The notes under the pieces: generated by a model
Database searches by the model: none
Told to the model about the DNA's origin: nothing
What the model saw: only the letters and a program-made list of their open reading frames with translations
Program-made: the position numbers and the translations under genes
Shown: piece after piece, positions 28,131 through 37,173 of the stretch
How positions within the stretch are numbered: position 1 is the stretch's first letter
Layout of the letters: each line of letters opens with the position of its first letter
DNA from: Leptospiraceae bacterium
Lineage (GTDB): Bacteria > Spirochaetota > Leptospiria > Leptospirales > Leptospiraceae
NCBI GenBank assembly: GCA_017996175.1
Contig: JAGOHK010000042.1
Span: 1-38,065, forward strand
Reading direction: 5' to 3'
DNA length: 38,065 bases

Positions 28131-28381
28131 CACAAGCTATAATAACACTTCTAATGGGGACTGTAGAAATTACTGATGGTGGAAAAAAAATTTCAGCCAA
28201 GAAAGGTACGAAAATATCAATGGAAGCTCGAATTAAAACTAGCTCCAATGCAAAAGTAGAGATTGAAGTAAACGGGCAAACTTATGCTATCCACAACGAT
28301 CAAAATATTGTAGTGAAAGATATTATCGGGATGGCTGGTGGCGGCTCAGATCCAACGCACGCCGGTGGGACAAGGGGTTAA
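28127..28381 (+). CDS. Small FecR-like domain protein
   Basis: The 84-residue protein has one beta-rich stretch following the FecR pattern: [20 protein letters not shown], then [16 protein letters not shown] and I-x-V-K at about 10-64. A Gly-rich tail follows. There is no signal peptide, membrane helix or Cys. FecR domains usually sit in the periplasm and sense transport or bind cell-surface material; here only the minimal repeat remains. It overlaps miaB by four bases (ATGA) and its 3' end overlaps or abuts the glycosyltransferase gene. Confidence 0.65.
   Translation: MTQAIITLLMGTVEITDGGKKISAKKGTKISMEARIKTSSNAKVEIEVNGQTYAIHNDQNIVVKDIIGMAGGGSDPTHAGGTRG
28372..28377 (+). promoter_or_regulatory. 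Shine-Dalgarno site pointing to an AUU start for the GT4 gene
   Basis: AAGGGG ends eight bases before the in-frame ATT at 28386. No ATG is in frame near the conserved N-terminus. The upstream GTG codons at 28338 and 28365 lack ribosome sites. Confidence 0.45.
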
Positions 28382-28385
28382 TTCC

Positions 28386-29516
28386 ATTTATAGAATTGGA
28401 TTAGATGCAAGACCTCTTTCTACACGGGTTTCTGGTGTGGGAAGATTGATTGCGGAAACACTTAAACATTTTCCAGAAAAAGAAAAATATACATTTATAT
28501 TATTCAGTCATCTTCCAATTCATGAATCTCATAAAAGTATATTAGAACTTCCTAATATAGAATTTCACCAAGGAAAGGGATTTCTTTCTAAAAAAGGTGC
28601 GGTTTATTTCAATTTAGCGCTACCGTTTTCCTTAAAAAACTTCAAGCTCGATTTATTTTGGGGCTCACAACAAGTAATTCCCCCTCTTCCTTTTTCCAAA
28701 CTTCCAATTGTCCTGACTTATTGCGATTTGGTTTTGTATAAATATCCTGAAACTATGCGTAAACTAGCTGCTTTGCAACAAAGACTCGTGCAAGGTTATT
28801 CTGTAAAAAAATCAGATTTCATCCTTTCTATTTCCGAGCAGACTAGGACGGATTTAATTGAACATTTCAACTATCCACAAGAAAAAACAGGTGTAGCGTA
28901 TCCTGGTGTTGATGTAAAAGAAGTTTTGAATCTAAGTCAAAAAAAACCTTCCGAGTTTGTGCAAAATTTACAAAAGCCTTATTTACTGTCTGTATCCACA
29001 ATTGAACCCAGAAAAAATTATCCATTCCTTTTAGAAACTTATAAAGAATATCGTAAACTAACACCGATTAACCGAATGAACTGGGTGATTGCAGGAAAAA
29101 TCGGTTGGGAGAAAGAAAGTTTTTTAGAGGAATTAAAAAAAGAAATCGAAGAGCATAAAGATATTATTCTACTTGATAATGTAAACGATATAGACCTTCA
29201 TAATCTGTATAGAAATTGCGGCATATTTTTATTTGCCTCCTTTTATGAAGGTTTTGGAATTCCACTTCTAGAAGCACTTGCCCATAAAAGAAAATGTATA
29301 GTTTCTGATATTCCTACCTTCAGAGAAATTGGTCGAGAAAAAATTTCTTATTTAAAAACAGAAAATCCCGCTTTCTGGGCAGATGAAATTAGTAAATTAG
29401 AAAAATCTAATATAGTTCCAGAAATTGACTTGGATTTTTTTAGTTGGGAAAATTCAGCTCTAATAACAAAAGAAGTTTTTGATAAACTTTTAACTTCCTC
29501 AAAAAATGGAAAATGA
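28386..29516 (+). CDS. Family GT4 glycosyltransferase
   Basis: The protein has about 376 residues from ATT at 28386, or 392 from GTG at 28338. The GT4 start YRIGLDARPLS, a central SEQTRTDLIEHF helix, the donor-domain start LSVSTIEPRKNY (about 199-210 of the longer form) and the E-x7-E motif EGFGIPLLEAL are all present. GT4 enzymes are retaining, nucleotide-sugar-dependent and build lipopolysaccharide or other glycans at the inner membrane; the substrate is not predictable. The stop codon overlaps the ATG of a 21-codon ORF. An in-frame GTG start at 28338 would overlap the FecR-like gene by 44 bases. Confidence 0.9.
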   Translation: MYRIGLDARPLSTRVSGVGRLIAETLKHFPEKEKYTFILFSHLPIHESHKSILELPNIEFHQGKGFLSKKGAVYFNLALPFSLKNFKLDLFWGSQQVIPPLPFSKLPIVLTYCDLVLYKYPETMRKLAALQQRLVQGYSVKKSDFILSISEQTRTDLIEHFNYPQEKTGVAYPGVDVKEVLNLSQKKPSEFVQNLQKPYLLSVSTIEPRKNYPFLLETYKEYRKLTPINRMNWVIAGKIGWEKESFLEELKKEIEEHKDIILLDNVNDIDLHNLYRNCGIFLFASFYEGFGIPLLEALAHKRKCIVSDIPTFREIGREKISYLKTENPAFWADEISKLEKSNIVPEIDLDFFSWENSALITKEVFDKLLTSSKNGK

Positions 29517-29578
29517 TAGTAATTTCTCATAATCCCGCGAACGAAAATAAAATATTGAGTCTACCAACTAAAAAATGA
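29513..29578 (+). CDS. 21-codon micro-ORF bridging the GT4 and trmB genes
   Basis: An ORF of 21 codons starts within the glycosyltransferase stop (ATGA at 29513-29516) and stops within the trmB start (ATGA at 29575-29578), so it is four-base coupled on both sides. The peptide begins MIVISHNPAN and ends in KK. trmB has no ribosome site of its own, so the micro-ORF could carry ribosomes across the 58-base gap. Whether the peptide has any role is unknown. Confidence 0.4.
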   Translation: MIVISHNPANENKILSLPTKK

Positions 29579-30231
29579 AATTTGACCAACCGACAACTGA
29601 AAAACTCTGGGGAATTGCCTCGCGCCTTCCTTTTGAATCCCCTTATTTCATAGAGCTTAAGCGGCAAAGTAAGATTAACCCAAAGGATTATTTTGGAAGT
29701 TCTCTAAATCAATTTGTATTAGAGTTAGGCTCCGGTTGGGGCGAAGTTGCTATCGAATTAGCTAGAAAAAATCCGACAACTGGCTTTATACTCATGGAAA
29801 AAAATCGAGACCGATTACAAGTAACGATTCGAGAAATTAATAAATTTCAACTGAAAAACATCAAACTTATCTGTTGTAATTTTAATTGGTTTTTAAAAGA
29901 ATTATTTTTAGAAAATAGTTTTGATAAAATGATTCTAAACTTCCCAGATCCTTGGCCTAAAAAAAAGCATTGGCATAATCGAACTTTAAATTCTGAATTT
30001 ATTGAAACCGTAAATACTTTATTAAAATCGAAAGGCATATTTTTATTTGCCACAGATCATGGCGGCTACGGGCGAGTTGCCATTCGAACTTTTAGAAAAA
30101 CCAAACTCTTTAAACCTATTGGGTCAGAGTATTTGTTTATTCGAAAGGAATTTCCTGTCTCTAAATTCGAAAGAGAAAAGCAATTGGAAAATAAAACCAT
30201 TTACTATTTAGAGCGAGAAAAAGTAGATTGA
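29575..30231 (+). CDS. trmB: tRNA (guanine-N7)-methyltransferase
   Basis: The 218-residue enzyme has SAM motif I, VLELGSGWGEVAIELA (about 48-63), the FILMEKNRDRL strand and the TrmB hallmark LNFPDPWPKKKHWHNR (about 122-137). An F-A-T-D-H segment follows. It makes m7G46 in the variable loop of tRNAs. The length is normal. It overlaps the following oxidoreductase gene by four bases (TTGA) and the preceding micro-ORF by four bases (ATGA). Confidence 0.95.
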   Translation: MKFDQPTTEKLWGIASRLPFESPYFIELKRQSKINPKDYFGSSLNQFVLELGSGWGEVAIELARKNPTTGFILMEKNRDRLQVTIREINKFQLKNIKLICCNFNWFLKELFLENSFDKMILNFPDPWPKKKHWHNRTLNSEFIETVNTLLKSKGIFLFATDHGGYGRVAIRTFRKTKLFKPIGSEYLFIRKEFPVSKFEREKQLENKTIYYLEREKVD

Positions 30232-31256
30232 GAATAAGAACTTTACTCATTGGACTCGGGCGAATTGCTTCTACCTTAGAGACAGACCCACTTCGTTATC
30301 ACCCCTGTACACATTCAGGAGTTTTATTTTCTAAGTTTGGAAAAAAAAAATTTCAACTTTCTGGAATCTATGATATAGATGAGGAATCAATTTCTGGTTT
30401 TTTAAAACAATGGAAGTTAAAGCAAAACGAAGTCAAATCAACATTAGCTGAAATCAAAAAAGAAACTTTTGATTTAGCGATCATTGCGAGTTCTTCAGAT
30501 GCTCACTTTGAAAATACAAAATTTGCCATTTCACTCGGAATTAAAAATCTTCTAATCGAAAAACCAGTTTGTATGAATTCGAAAGAATTGAAATCTCTAC
30601 TTACGCTAAAAAAAAAGCACAATCTACAAATTTGGGTAAATCACGAGCGAAGATACCATTACCTGTACCAGTATGTAAGAAAAATTGTAAAAGAAAGAAC
30701 TTTCGGAGAGCTTCGCACAATACGAGCATCTGTATTAACTTCTTTTCGTGATCCAGGAATTGCATTCCAAGAAGGTGGTGGTCCGCTTTTGCATGATGGT
30801 ACCCATGCTGTGGATTATATTGATTATCTACTAGAATCGAAGCCTATTCGGATTACAAGTAAACTTGTGAAGTCTAGTCCCGATGCAAAGATTGAAGAAC
30901 AGGCAATTGCAGTTCTAGAATATCCTAATAACGTTTTCGTATTTCTAGAAGCTGGTGGAAAAAGAAATTATTTTCAATTTGAGATAGATATTCAAACCGA
31001 AAACGGAAGATTTATTTTAAGTAACGATGGGCATCGGTTTTATGAATCAAAACAGTCGAAACTTTACAAAGGTTTTAAAAGTTTGGCTACAATTTCAATT
31101 CCAAAAACTCCCAAAAAAGACTTAAATCCTTGGATTAATATTTACCGAGAAATCCATTCCGTTTTAAGAAGGCGAACGGTCCAAATTTTAGGTTCTCTAG
31201 AGGCAAATGAGAGGATTTTTTCAACCATCCAATCTATTTACTTAGGTAAAATTTAA
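30228..31256 (+). CDS. Gfo/Idh/MocA-family NAD(P)-dependent oxidoreductase
   Basis: The 342-residue protein has an N-terminal Rossmann start, LLIGLGRIAS (about 6-15), a DLAIIASSSDAHFENTKFA segment (about 84-102) and the E-K-P motif (EKPVCM, about 114-119). The C-terminal beta domain carries a GGGPLLHDGTHAVDYIDYL segment, whose His is in the usual catalytic position. Such enzymes oxidise or reduce sugars, inositols or related compounds. The neighbouring GT4 gene fits a nucleotide-sugar or glycan role, but the substrate is unknown. The start is TTG, sharing TTGA with the trmB stop. Confidence 0.88.
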   Translation: MRIRTLLIGLGRIASTLETDPLRYHPCTHSGVLFSKFGKKKFQLSGIYDIDEESISGFLKQWKLKQNEVKSTLAEIKKETFDLAIIASSSDAHFENTKFAISLGIKNLLIEKPVCMNSKELKSLLTLKKKHNLQIWVNHERRYHYLYQYVRKIVKERTFGELRTIRASVLTSFRDPGIAFQEGGGPLLHDGTHAVDYIDYLLESKPIRITSKLVKSSPDAKIEEQAIAVLEYPNNVFVFLEAGGKRNYFQFEIDIQTENGRFILSNDGHRFYESKQSKLYKGFKSLATISIPKTPKKDLNPWINIYREIHSVLRRRTVQILGSLEANERIFSTIQSIYLGKI

Positions 31257-31339
31257 CCTAGTGTTAAATTTCGCAATGTGGACATAAGAAATTCTTGCTT
31301 TTCTAAGAATATACTACTGACTGGTAATACTTTTAGAAA

Positions 31340-33046
31340 ATGAACCAATTTATTGACAATTCAATCAGTACGGAAGTATTTTCCTATAGAAATAAGGGGT
31401 ATTTATCCCGATTTTTATTGGTTTATAGTTTTGTATTAAAACGATCTGCTACTCTTCTATGGCATTATAAGGTGATGAAACGTGTTTTGTCTCCTGAAAA
31501 AATTCAAAAAAGGGAAGAGGCAATCTATTCAAAGCTAGGAAAAGATTGTAAAGATCTCTTTTTAAACCTAGGCGGAGTATATATCAAACTTGGGCAGTTT
31601 TTGTCCAATATGGGTCATGTTCTCCCTGATTATTTTATTTCAGCATTTCAAGACTTGCAAGATAGAATTCCGCCCCACTCGTTCGAAGAAATTAAACTTA
31701 GATTTTATAAAGAAACTGGTAAGGATATCAAAGAAGTATTCCCTGAGATAGATAAGTCACCATTAGCCGCAGCTTCAACGGCGCAGGTTTACAAAGCAAA
31801 ACTGGGAGAGGAAAAAGTTGTTATCAAAATTCTATATCCTGGAATTGAGAAGTTAGTCGAGAAAGACTTACGAACAGTATTGTTTGTAATGAAACGAATT
31901 AATCGTTATCTAGTTACCTACGATTTTAAACAAATTCATTCGGAAGTTGCAACTATCATCACGAGGGAAATGGATTTATCCGAGGAAGCTAAATCTATTG
32001 AGAAAATGGCAAGCTATTTTGCTTTTGAAAAGGATTATGTATTTCCAGCGGTTTACCATGAATATACCACAAAGGGAATTTTAGTTACAAAGTTTATAGA
32101 AGGTGTAAAAATTTCTGAAACTCGCTCTGTTGCTAGACGAAACGCAAGAAAATCTAGACCACTTGATCTATTAGTAAGAGCTTATATACTTATGGTTTTC
32201 CAATATAGGTTTTTTCATGCAGATCCACATTCTGGCAATTTAATATATACCACAGATGGGAAACTTTGTTTTGTTGATTTTGGTGCGGTAAGTGAAGTAA
32301 ACGAAATCACAGCCATTTCTTTAAAAAAAATTATTTCTTCTGCTATGAGTAAAGATTACTACGGAGTAATCGAAGGAATGGAGGAGATGGGTTTTTTCGA
32401 TAAAAATGTTAACAAAGAAAAATTAGAACAAATAGTAAAATTTGCACTTGAAAAATTGGAAAGATTTATTTCCAATACTGACTTTTTTCGTAATATTTCA
32501 TTCGAACAACTAAACCCAGAGGAAGCTTATATTTTCCTAAAAGGAATCAATTCAAGCCTTTCTGATTTATTAAAAATTGCGAGAGTTCCGTCCAATTATG
32601 TAATGTTAGAAAGAACCCTTGGACTCATCATGGGAAATATTGCAATTTTAGATCCGTATCGTTCTGTATTTGATTACGGAGAAAATTATTTTCAAACAAT
32701 TGCGATTGGGGAAACAGGACTGATTGAAAAAATGATGAGTGAAGAAGGCAAAGAACTATTAGCTACATCACTACAAATTCCAAGTGAATTACATAAAGCC
32801 CTACTTACTTTAAACCGAGGGCGTTTAGTTATTCATAATAAAGATATTGAAAAGCAAACCGTTACATTTAGCATACTTGGTTCGCAATTTATTTATACAC
32901 TAGTGAGTATTTCTTCTGTTTATTTTGGAAATTATTTTTTAGGATTTAACCAACAATACCCTTCTTTATTTTTTTATTCAATAGCCAGTATAAGTGGACT
33001 TTCCTTACTGCATTCTTTAATAAAAAATCGTCCAGGAAAAAAATAA
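31340..33046 (+). CDS. UbiB/AarF/ABC1 atypical kinase-like protein
   Basis: The 568-residue protein has the ABC1 signature KxGQ (YIKLGQFLSN, about 77-86), the A-rich loop SPLAAASTAQVYKAKL (about 141-156), the lysine strand VVIKILYPG and an E-M-D-L-S-E-E-A segment. The catalytic-type motifs FFHADPHSGNL and FVDFGAV lie at about 292-317. Two hydrophobic helices near the C-terminus (about 515-560) would anchor it in the membrane, as in UbiB. The family supports ubiquinone or other isoprenoid-quinone lipid synthesis as an atypical ATPase/kinase. It stands 83 bases after the oxidoreductase. Confidence 0.92.
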   Translation: MNQFIDNSISTEVFSYRNKGYLSRFLLVYSFVLKRSATLLWHYKVMKRVLSPEKIQKREEAIYSKLGKDCKDLFLNLGGVYIKLGQFLSNMGHVLPDYFISAFQDLQDRIPPHSFEEIKLRFYKETGKDIKEVFPEIDKSPLAAASTAQVYKAKLGEEKVVIKILYPGIEKLVEKDLRTVLFVMKRINRYLVTYDFKQIHSEVATIITREMDLSEEAKSIEKMASYFAFEKDYVFPAVYHEYTTKGILVTKFIEGVKISETRSVARRNARKSRPLDLLVRAYILMVFQYRFFHADPHSGNLIYTTDGKLCFVDFGAVSEVNEITAISLKKIISSAMSKDYYGVIEGMEEMGFFDKNVNKEKLEQIVKFALEKLERFISNTDFFRNISFEQLNPEEAYIFLKGINSSLSDLLKIARVPSNYVMLERTLGLIMGNIAILDPYRSVFDYGENYFQTIAIGETGLIEKMMSEEGKELLATSLQIPSELHKALLTLNRGRLVIHNKDIEKQTVTFSILGSQFIYTLVSISSVYFGNYFLGFNQQYPSLFFYSIASISGLSLLHSLIKNRPGKK

Positions 33047-33098
33047 CAATTAGATTTTAATAGTCTAATTAGTAAATATCATTAATAAGGATTTAAAA

Positions 33099-33680
33099 TT
33101 GAAGTTCTTCCAAACAAAATTTCTAGATGTAATTAAACCTCATTACATAGCTTTTATACTACTTGGTGTAATGATTGATCTCGCGACTAAATACTGGGTA
33201 GTGCAGAATTATTCCTATCACAATAGTGAGTGTTATATGGGTACTTTTTTTTGTATGACACTTACTTTTAATACTGGTTTTGTATTCGGAATATACCAGA
33301 ATAACTCTATTATTTCCCTTTTTTCAACTGCATTTGCCATTATCTTTTTAATTTTATATAGATGGAAAAATTCGGATATAGGTAACGCATGGGGCTGGAA
33401 TTTAGTTATGGTAGGTGCATTCGGAAATTTTATTGATAAATTCTTTATTAAGATGCCTAAAGGTGGTGGGGTTAAATTCGGATTTACCCCAATTGAGCAT
33501 GGAGAGTTTATAGGAGTTGTAGACTTTTTAGATTTTGATTGGCCTGACTTTCTACTTTTTAGTAGATGGCCTGCATTTAACTTCGCTGACTCTTGTGTTT
33601 CAATCGGACTTGTAATTCTAATAATCACAATGAAAGTCGAGGAAGCAAAGTCAATCGAAGAAGTTAAACCCAAAGTTTAA
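33099..33680 (+). CDS. lspA: Lipoprotein signal peptidase II
   Basis: The 193-residue inner-membrane aspartyl protease has four membrane helices and the family boxes [11 protein letters not shown] (about 25-35), TFNTGFVFG (56-64), [10 protein letters not shown] (107-116) with catalytic D113, and [11 protein letters not shown] (160-170) with catalytic D164. It cleaves signal peptides before the lipid-modified cysteine of lipoproteins, such as the SH3-like one in this window. The start is TTG at 33099, supported by AAGGA at about 33086-33090. An insert between the two catalytic motifs (about 117-155) is somewhat long, with Gly/Lys and Asp-rich parts. Confidence 0.95.
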   Translation: MKFFQTKFLDVIKPHYIAFILLGVMIDLATKYWVVQNYSYHNSECYMGTFFCMTLTFNTGFVFGIYQNNSIISLFSTAFAIIFLILYRWKNSDIGNAWGWNLVMVGAFGNFIDKFFIKMPKGGGVKFGFTPIEHGEFIGVVDFLDFDWPDFLLFSRWPAFNFADSCVSIGLVILIITMKVEEAKSIEEVKPKV

Positions 33681-34029
33681 AGTTTTCTATCTAGAAAAAA
33701 TATATTAAGCGGGTTATTCTATTTATCCGCTTAGCTACGAATTCCTATTCAATCGAAGATATTCAATTTATAATTTCTTCCTTCCTACAATCACCGCATT
33801 TTTAATGGTAACTTCCAGAGAATTACCTCAAGCTCTATTTAACGCATCATCAATTATAATAGCTTTCGTAGAAAAATGGACAACACCTAAAGTATATATA
33901 GTAAAAAGGAATATTTTTTAACTAGAATAGAATTTTAAAAAGAAAGTCTAATTGTCAAAATTAACCTTTGACTAAGAATTAAGACTATTCTAAATGGAGT
34001 ATATATATTTTCAGAATAAGGAGCCAAGA
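33681..34029. other. Non-coding gap of about 350 bases
   Basis: The only clear structure is a 9-bp stem with one G-U pair (TAAGCGGGT at 33706-33714, ATCCGCTTA at 33725-33733). It has no U-run on the plus side, but read on the minus strand it is followed by T-rich sequence. A 38-codon ORF at 33805-33921 has no ribosome site and no recognisable product. The rest is AT-rich without visible genes. Confidence 0.6.
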
Positions 34030-34275
34030 ATGGCAGAGCCAATTATACCTCAAAAAAGTCCATACCCTGTAGATGTAAAAGAAGGCGAAAAAAAAGCATG
34101 GTGCATTTGTGGTCATTCCGCCAAACAACCATTTTGCGATGGAGCGCACGCAAGAAACAATACTGGAATGAAACCGGTTATATGTCAAATTGCACAAACG
34201 GAAACTGTTTACTTCTGTGGTTGTAAACAAACTAAAAATCCACCCTTTTGCGATGGAACTCACAATTCTCTATAA
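34030..34275 (+). CDS. Tandem CDGSH-type [2Fe-2S] protein
   Basis: The protein has 81 residues from the ATG at 34030, chosen because AAGGAG at 34018-34023 is ideally placed for it. An in-frame ATG at 33994 would add 12 residues with no ribosome site. It has two C-x-C...C-D-G-x-H sites: CICGHSAKQPFCDGAH and CGCKQTKNPPFCDGTH. Each can hold a 2Fe-2S cluster with three Cys and one His, as in the bacterial tandem mitoNEET-like (MNEET-type) proteins. A role in cluster or electron transfer is likely. It is a separate unit ahead of the tRNA gene. Confidence 0.93.
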   Translation: MAEPIIPQKSPYPVDVKEGEKKAWCICGHSAKQPFCDGAHARNNTGMKPVICQIAQTETVYFCGCKQTKNPPFCDGTHNSL

Positions 34276-34281
34276 ATTTAT

Positions 34282-34309
34282 TTGACTAGAACTATTACAC
34301 AAATATTCT
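34282..34309 (+). promoter_or_regulatory. Predicted tRNA-Phe promoter
   Basis: TTGACT (34282-34287) and TATTCT (34304-34309) are 16 bases apart, placing the start of transcription a few bases before the tRNA at 34322. The -10 hexamer and spacing equal those before the TPR gene. Confidence 0.6.
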
Positions 34310-34321
34310 GGCATTAGCAAT

Positions 34322-34394
<73 letters not shown>

Positions 34395-34504
34395 GTTTGC
34401 TGAAACTTCCCCTCTTAAAATACAGTCTCACGAATTTTTTTATTTACGAAAAATCGAAACCTAAACCTTATACTATTTAAAGTTATAATTTATTAGGATG
34501 TACT

Positions 34505-35716
34505 ATGGCTGTTGAAATCAAAGTCCCTGAAATGGGCGAATCAATCACGGAAGCAACTTTACTTAACTGGACAAAAAAACCTGGAGAAGCTGTAAAAGCA
34601 GATGAAATTCTCGCAGAATTAGAAACTGACAAAGTCACCATGGAAGTTAGAGCTCCTGCTGGTGGTGTTCTAAAAGAACATAAGAAAAAAGCGGGCGAAA
34701 CAGTCTCTGTTAGAGAAGTCATTGGACTCATTGAAGAAGGTGCAACAGCAACTGTAAGTTCACCAACCCCTGTCACACAACCAGCAGTGGAAACTAAAAC
34801 AGTTCCTTTAAAGACAGATTCTCCTAAAAATGAAACTCTTCCTCCTTCTGTCAGAAAAATGACTGCTGAAAATAACCTAGATGCAGGCTCTATTGCAGGA
34901 AGCGGCAAACATGGACAAGTCACTAAAGGAGACGTTATCGCACACTTAGAAAACAAACCAGCGGCTACTTCTAGTTCGCCGGTCTCTACTCCAAAGGTTA
35001 CACCTCGTAATCCTGGCGAAAGAGAAACTGTTGTTCCAATGTCTCGTTTACGTCGTGCTGTGGCAGACAGACTAGTAACCGCTCAACACACTGCGGCGAT
35101 TTTAACTACATTTAACGAAATTGATATGTCTGGAGTAATGAATCTTAGATCTCAATACAAAGACAAATTCAAAGAACAACACAATGTCGGACTAGGCTTT
35201 ATGAGTTTCTTCACAAAAGCAACAGTAGCCGCTCTAAAAGCCTACCCTGCGGTTAATGCAGAAATCCGCGAAACTGATATTGTTTATAAAAACTACTATG
35301 ATATAGGAATCGCAGTTGGTGGACCGAAAGGACTTGTAGTTCCTGTGGTGAGAGACGCAGACCAATTAAATTTTGCTGGAATCGAATCCGAAATTGTAAG
35401 ACTTGCCGGTCGTGTGAAAGATGGAAAAATCTCTCTCGAAGAAATGCAAGGGGGAACCTTCTCTATCTCCAATGGTGGAACTTATGGCTCTATGATGTCT
35501 ACGCCAATTTTGAATTATCCGCAAGTAGGAATTTTAGGACTTCATAATATAGTAAAACGTCCAGTTGTAGTAAATGATCAAATCGTAATTAGACCTATGA
35601 TGTATGTAGCTTTATCTTATGACCATAGAATCATTGATGGAAAAGAAGCTGTCTTATTCCTAGTAAAAATTAAAGAGTTAATCGAAGATCCTACAAGATT
35701 ATTGATAGAAGTATAA
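34505..35716 (+). CDS. sucB: Dihydrolipoyl succinyltransferase, E2 of 2-oxoglutarate dehydrogenase
   Basis: The 403-residue protein has a lipoyl domain with the lipoylated lysine K43 in [12 protein letters not shown] Pro/Thr/Ser linker (about 80-108) and a peripheral-subunit-binding domain ([13 protein letters not shown] through GQVTKGDV, about 113-144) follow. The catalytic domain has the [13 protein letters not shown] motif (His374, Asp378). The TFNEIDMS pattern near residue 203 fits the succinyl-specific branch, in line with the following lpdA and sucA. It transfers the succinyl group to CoA in the citric acid cycle. AGGA at 34495-34498 marks the start. Confidence 0.95.
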   Translation: MAVEIKVPEMGESITEATLLNWTKKPGEAVKADEILAELETDKVTMEVRAPAGGVLKEHKKKAGETVSVREVIGLIEEGATATVSSPTPVTQPAVETKTVPLKTDSPKNETLPPSVRKMTAENNLDAGSIAGSGKHGQVTKGDVIAHLENKPAATSSSPVSTPKVTPRNPGERETVVPMSRLRRAVADRLVTAQHTAAILTTFNEIDMSGVMNLRSQYKDKFKEQHNVGLGFMSFFTKATVAALKAYPAVNAEIRETDIVYKNYYDIGIAVGGPKGLVVPVVRDADQLNFAGIESEIVRLAGRVKDGKISLEEMQGGTFSISNGGTYGSMMSTPILNYPQVGILGLHNIVKRPVVVNDQIVIRPMMYVALSYDHRIIDGKEAVLFLVKIKELIEDPTRLLIEV

Positions 35717-35756
35717 GTTTGAATCGCTTGAGAATTCAATCACAAAAGGTAATAAA

Positions 35757-37160
35757 ATGAGCAAAGAATATGACGTAACAGTAATTGGAGCAGGACCGGG
35801 TGGTTATGTAGCCGCCATTCGCGCCGCACAGCTTGGTTTAAAAACAGCCATCATTGAAAAACGAAAAACGTTAGGCGGCACTTGTCTAAACGTAGGATGT
35901 ATTCCTTCGAAAGCACTTTTGGATTCTTCCGAAGAATACCACAAAGCCAAACACAAATTAGCCGAACATGGTATCAATGTAGGGGAAGTCAAACTAGATC
36001 TAAAAAAACTTTTAGAGCGCAAAGACAAAGTGGTAAAAGATGTCACTGAAGGCGTAGATTATTTGATGAAAAAAAACAAAATCGAACGCTTTTTAGGTCA
36101 CGGAAAACTAATATCAAATACTGAAATCGAAATTACCTCAGATTCTGGAACAGAAAAAATTACTTCTAAACATATCATCCTTGCAACAGGCTCTACTCCT
36201 ATCGAAATTCCTGGATTTGAAATTGACGGCAAACAAGTAGTAACCTCTGATCATGCAATCAATCTTCCCAAAGTTCCAAACCATTTAATCATCATAGGTG
36301 CTGGTGTAATTGGACTCGAACTTGGTTCAGTTTGGTCAAGACTTGGAGCAAAGGTAACAGTTGTAGAATTACAATCCCGTTTATTTGGAACTGCGGATAA
36401 ACAAATGTCTTCCTACGCACAAAGACTTTTAGAAGGACAAGGAATTAACTTTTTATTCGAGCACAAAGTTACTGGAACAGAAAAGAAAAAAGACAAAGTA
36501 ATTGTAAATATCCAAGACTCCGAAGGTAAAGCTCTAAAAATTGATGGTGACGTAGTTCTTCTTGCTGTGGGTAGACGACCATATTCCGACAACCTCGGAG
36601 CAAAAGAACTCGGAATCAAATTTACTCCTAGAGGCAGAATAGAAGTAAACCCTCACAATTACCAAACTTCCATTCCCAATATCTATGCGATAGGCGACGT
36701 AATTGACGGACCAATGCTTGCCCACAAAGCAGAAGACGAAGGAATCGCTATTGCGGAAATGATTGCAGGTCAATCTGGACATGTAAATTATTCTGCGATT
36801 CCTTGGATCGTTTATACCTGGCCTGAAGTTGCTTGGGTTGGACTTGGGGAAGAGGAATTACAAGAAAAAGGCATTGAATACAAAGTTGGAAAAGCTATGT
36901 TCAAACCCAATGGGCGTTCTAAGGCAATGGCAGAAGCAGATGGACAAGTAAAAGTTCTCGCTGACAAAAAAACAGACAAACTACTTGGACTTTATATCAT
37001 CGGACCTCGTGCCTCTGATATGATTGTTGAAGCGGCTGTGGCATTTGAATTTGGTGCCTCAGCAGAAGATTTAGCAAGAACTTGTCATGCTCACCCTACT
37101 CTTTCCGAAGTGGTAAGAGAAGCGGCAATGGCAGTTGATAAATGGTCAATTCATAGTTAA
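35757..37160 (+). CDS. lpdA: Dihydrolipoyl dehydrogenase (E3)
   Basis: The 467-residue flavoprotein has an FAD motif ([19 protein letters not shown], about 9-27) and the redox disulfide C43/C48 in [16 protein letters not shown]. It has an NAD motif ([15 protein letters not shown], about 178-192), an AIGDV FAD-binding site and the active-site His-Glu pair (HAHPTLSE, H446/E451). It reoxidises the lipoyl groups of E2. It lies 40 bases after sucB and 13 bases before sucA, so it is probably the dedicated E3 of this complex. Confidence 0.97.
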   Translation: MSKEYDVTVIGAGPGGYVAAIRAAQLGLKTAIIEKRKTLGGTCLNVGCIPSKALLDSSEEYHKAKHKLAEHGINVGEVKLDLKKLLERKDKVVKDVTEGVDYLMKKNKIERFLGHGKLISNTEIEITSDSGTEKITSKHIILATGSTPIEIPGFEIDGKQVVTSDHAINLPKVPNHLIIIGAGVIGLELGSVWSRLGAKVTVVELQSRLFGTADKQMSSYAQRLLEGQGINFLFEHKVTGTEKKKDKVIVNIQDSEGKALKIDGDVVLLAVGRRPYSDNLGAKELGIKFTPRGRIEVNPHNYQTSIPNIYAIGDVIDGPMLAHKAEDEGIAIAEMIAGQSGHVNYSAIPWIVYTWPEVAWVGLGEEELQEKGIEYKVGKAMFKPNGRSKAMAEADGQVKVLADKKTDKLLGLYIIGPRASDMIVEAAVAFEFGASAEDLARTCHAHPTLSEVVREAAMAVDKWSIHS

Positions 37161-37173
37161 AGAGGAGAGAGAA

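Noticed and set aside
33048-33070. AATTAGA / TCTAATT hairpin between the UbiB-like gene and lspA
   Set aside because: Only seven AT-rich pairs and no U-run; likely chance in AT-rich DNA.
33233-33673. 146-codon minus-strand ORF
   Set aside because: It is antisense to lspA, whose catalytic motifs are all on the plus strand.
33805-33921. 38-codon plus-strand ORF in the gap after lspA
   Set aside because: No ribosome site, no recognisable motif; kept only as a remark on the gap.
33968-33991. TTGACT and TATTCT before the CDGSH gene
   Set aside because: The boxes are only 12 bases apart, too close for a normal promoter, though they resemble the other two promoters here.
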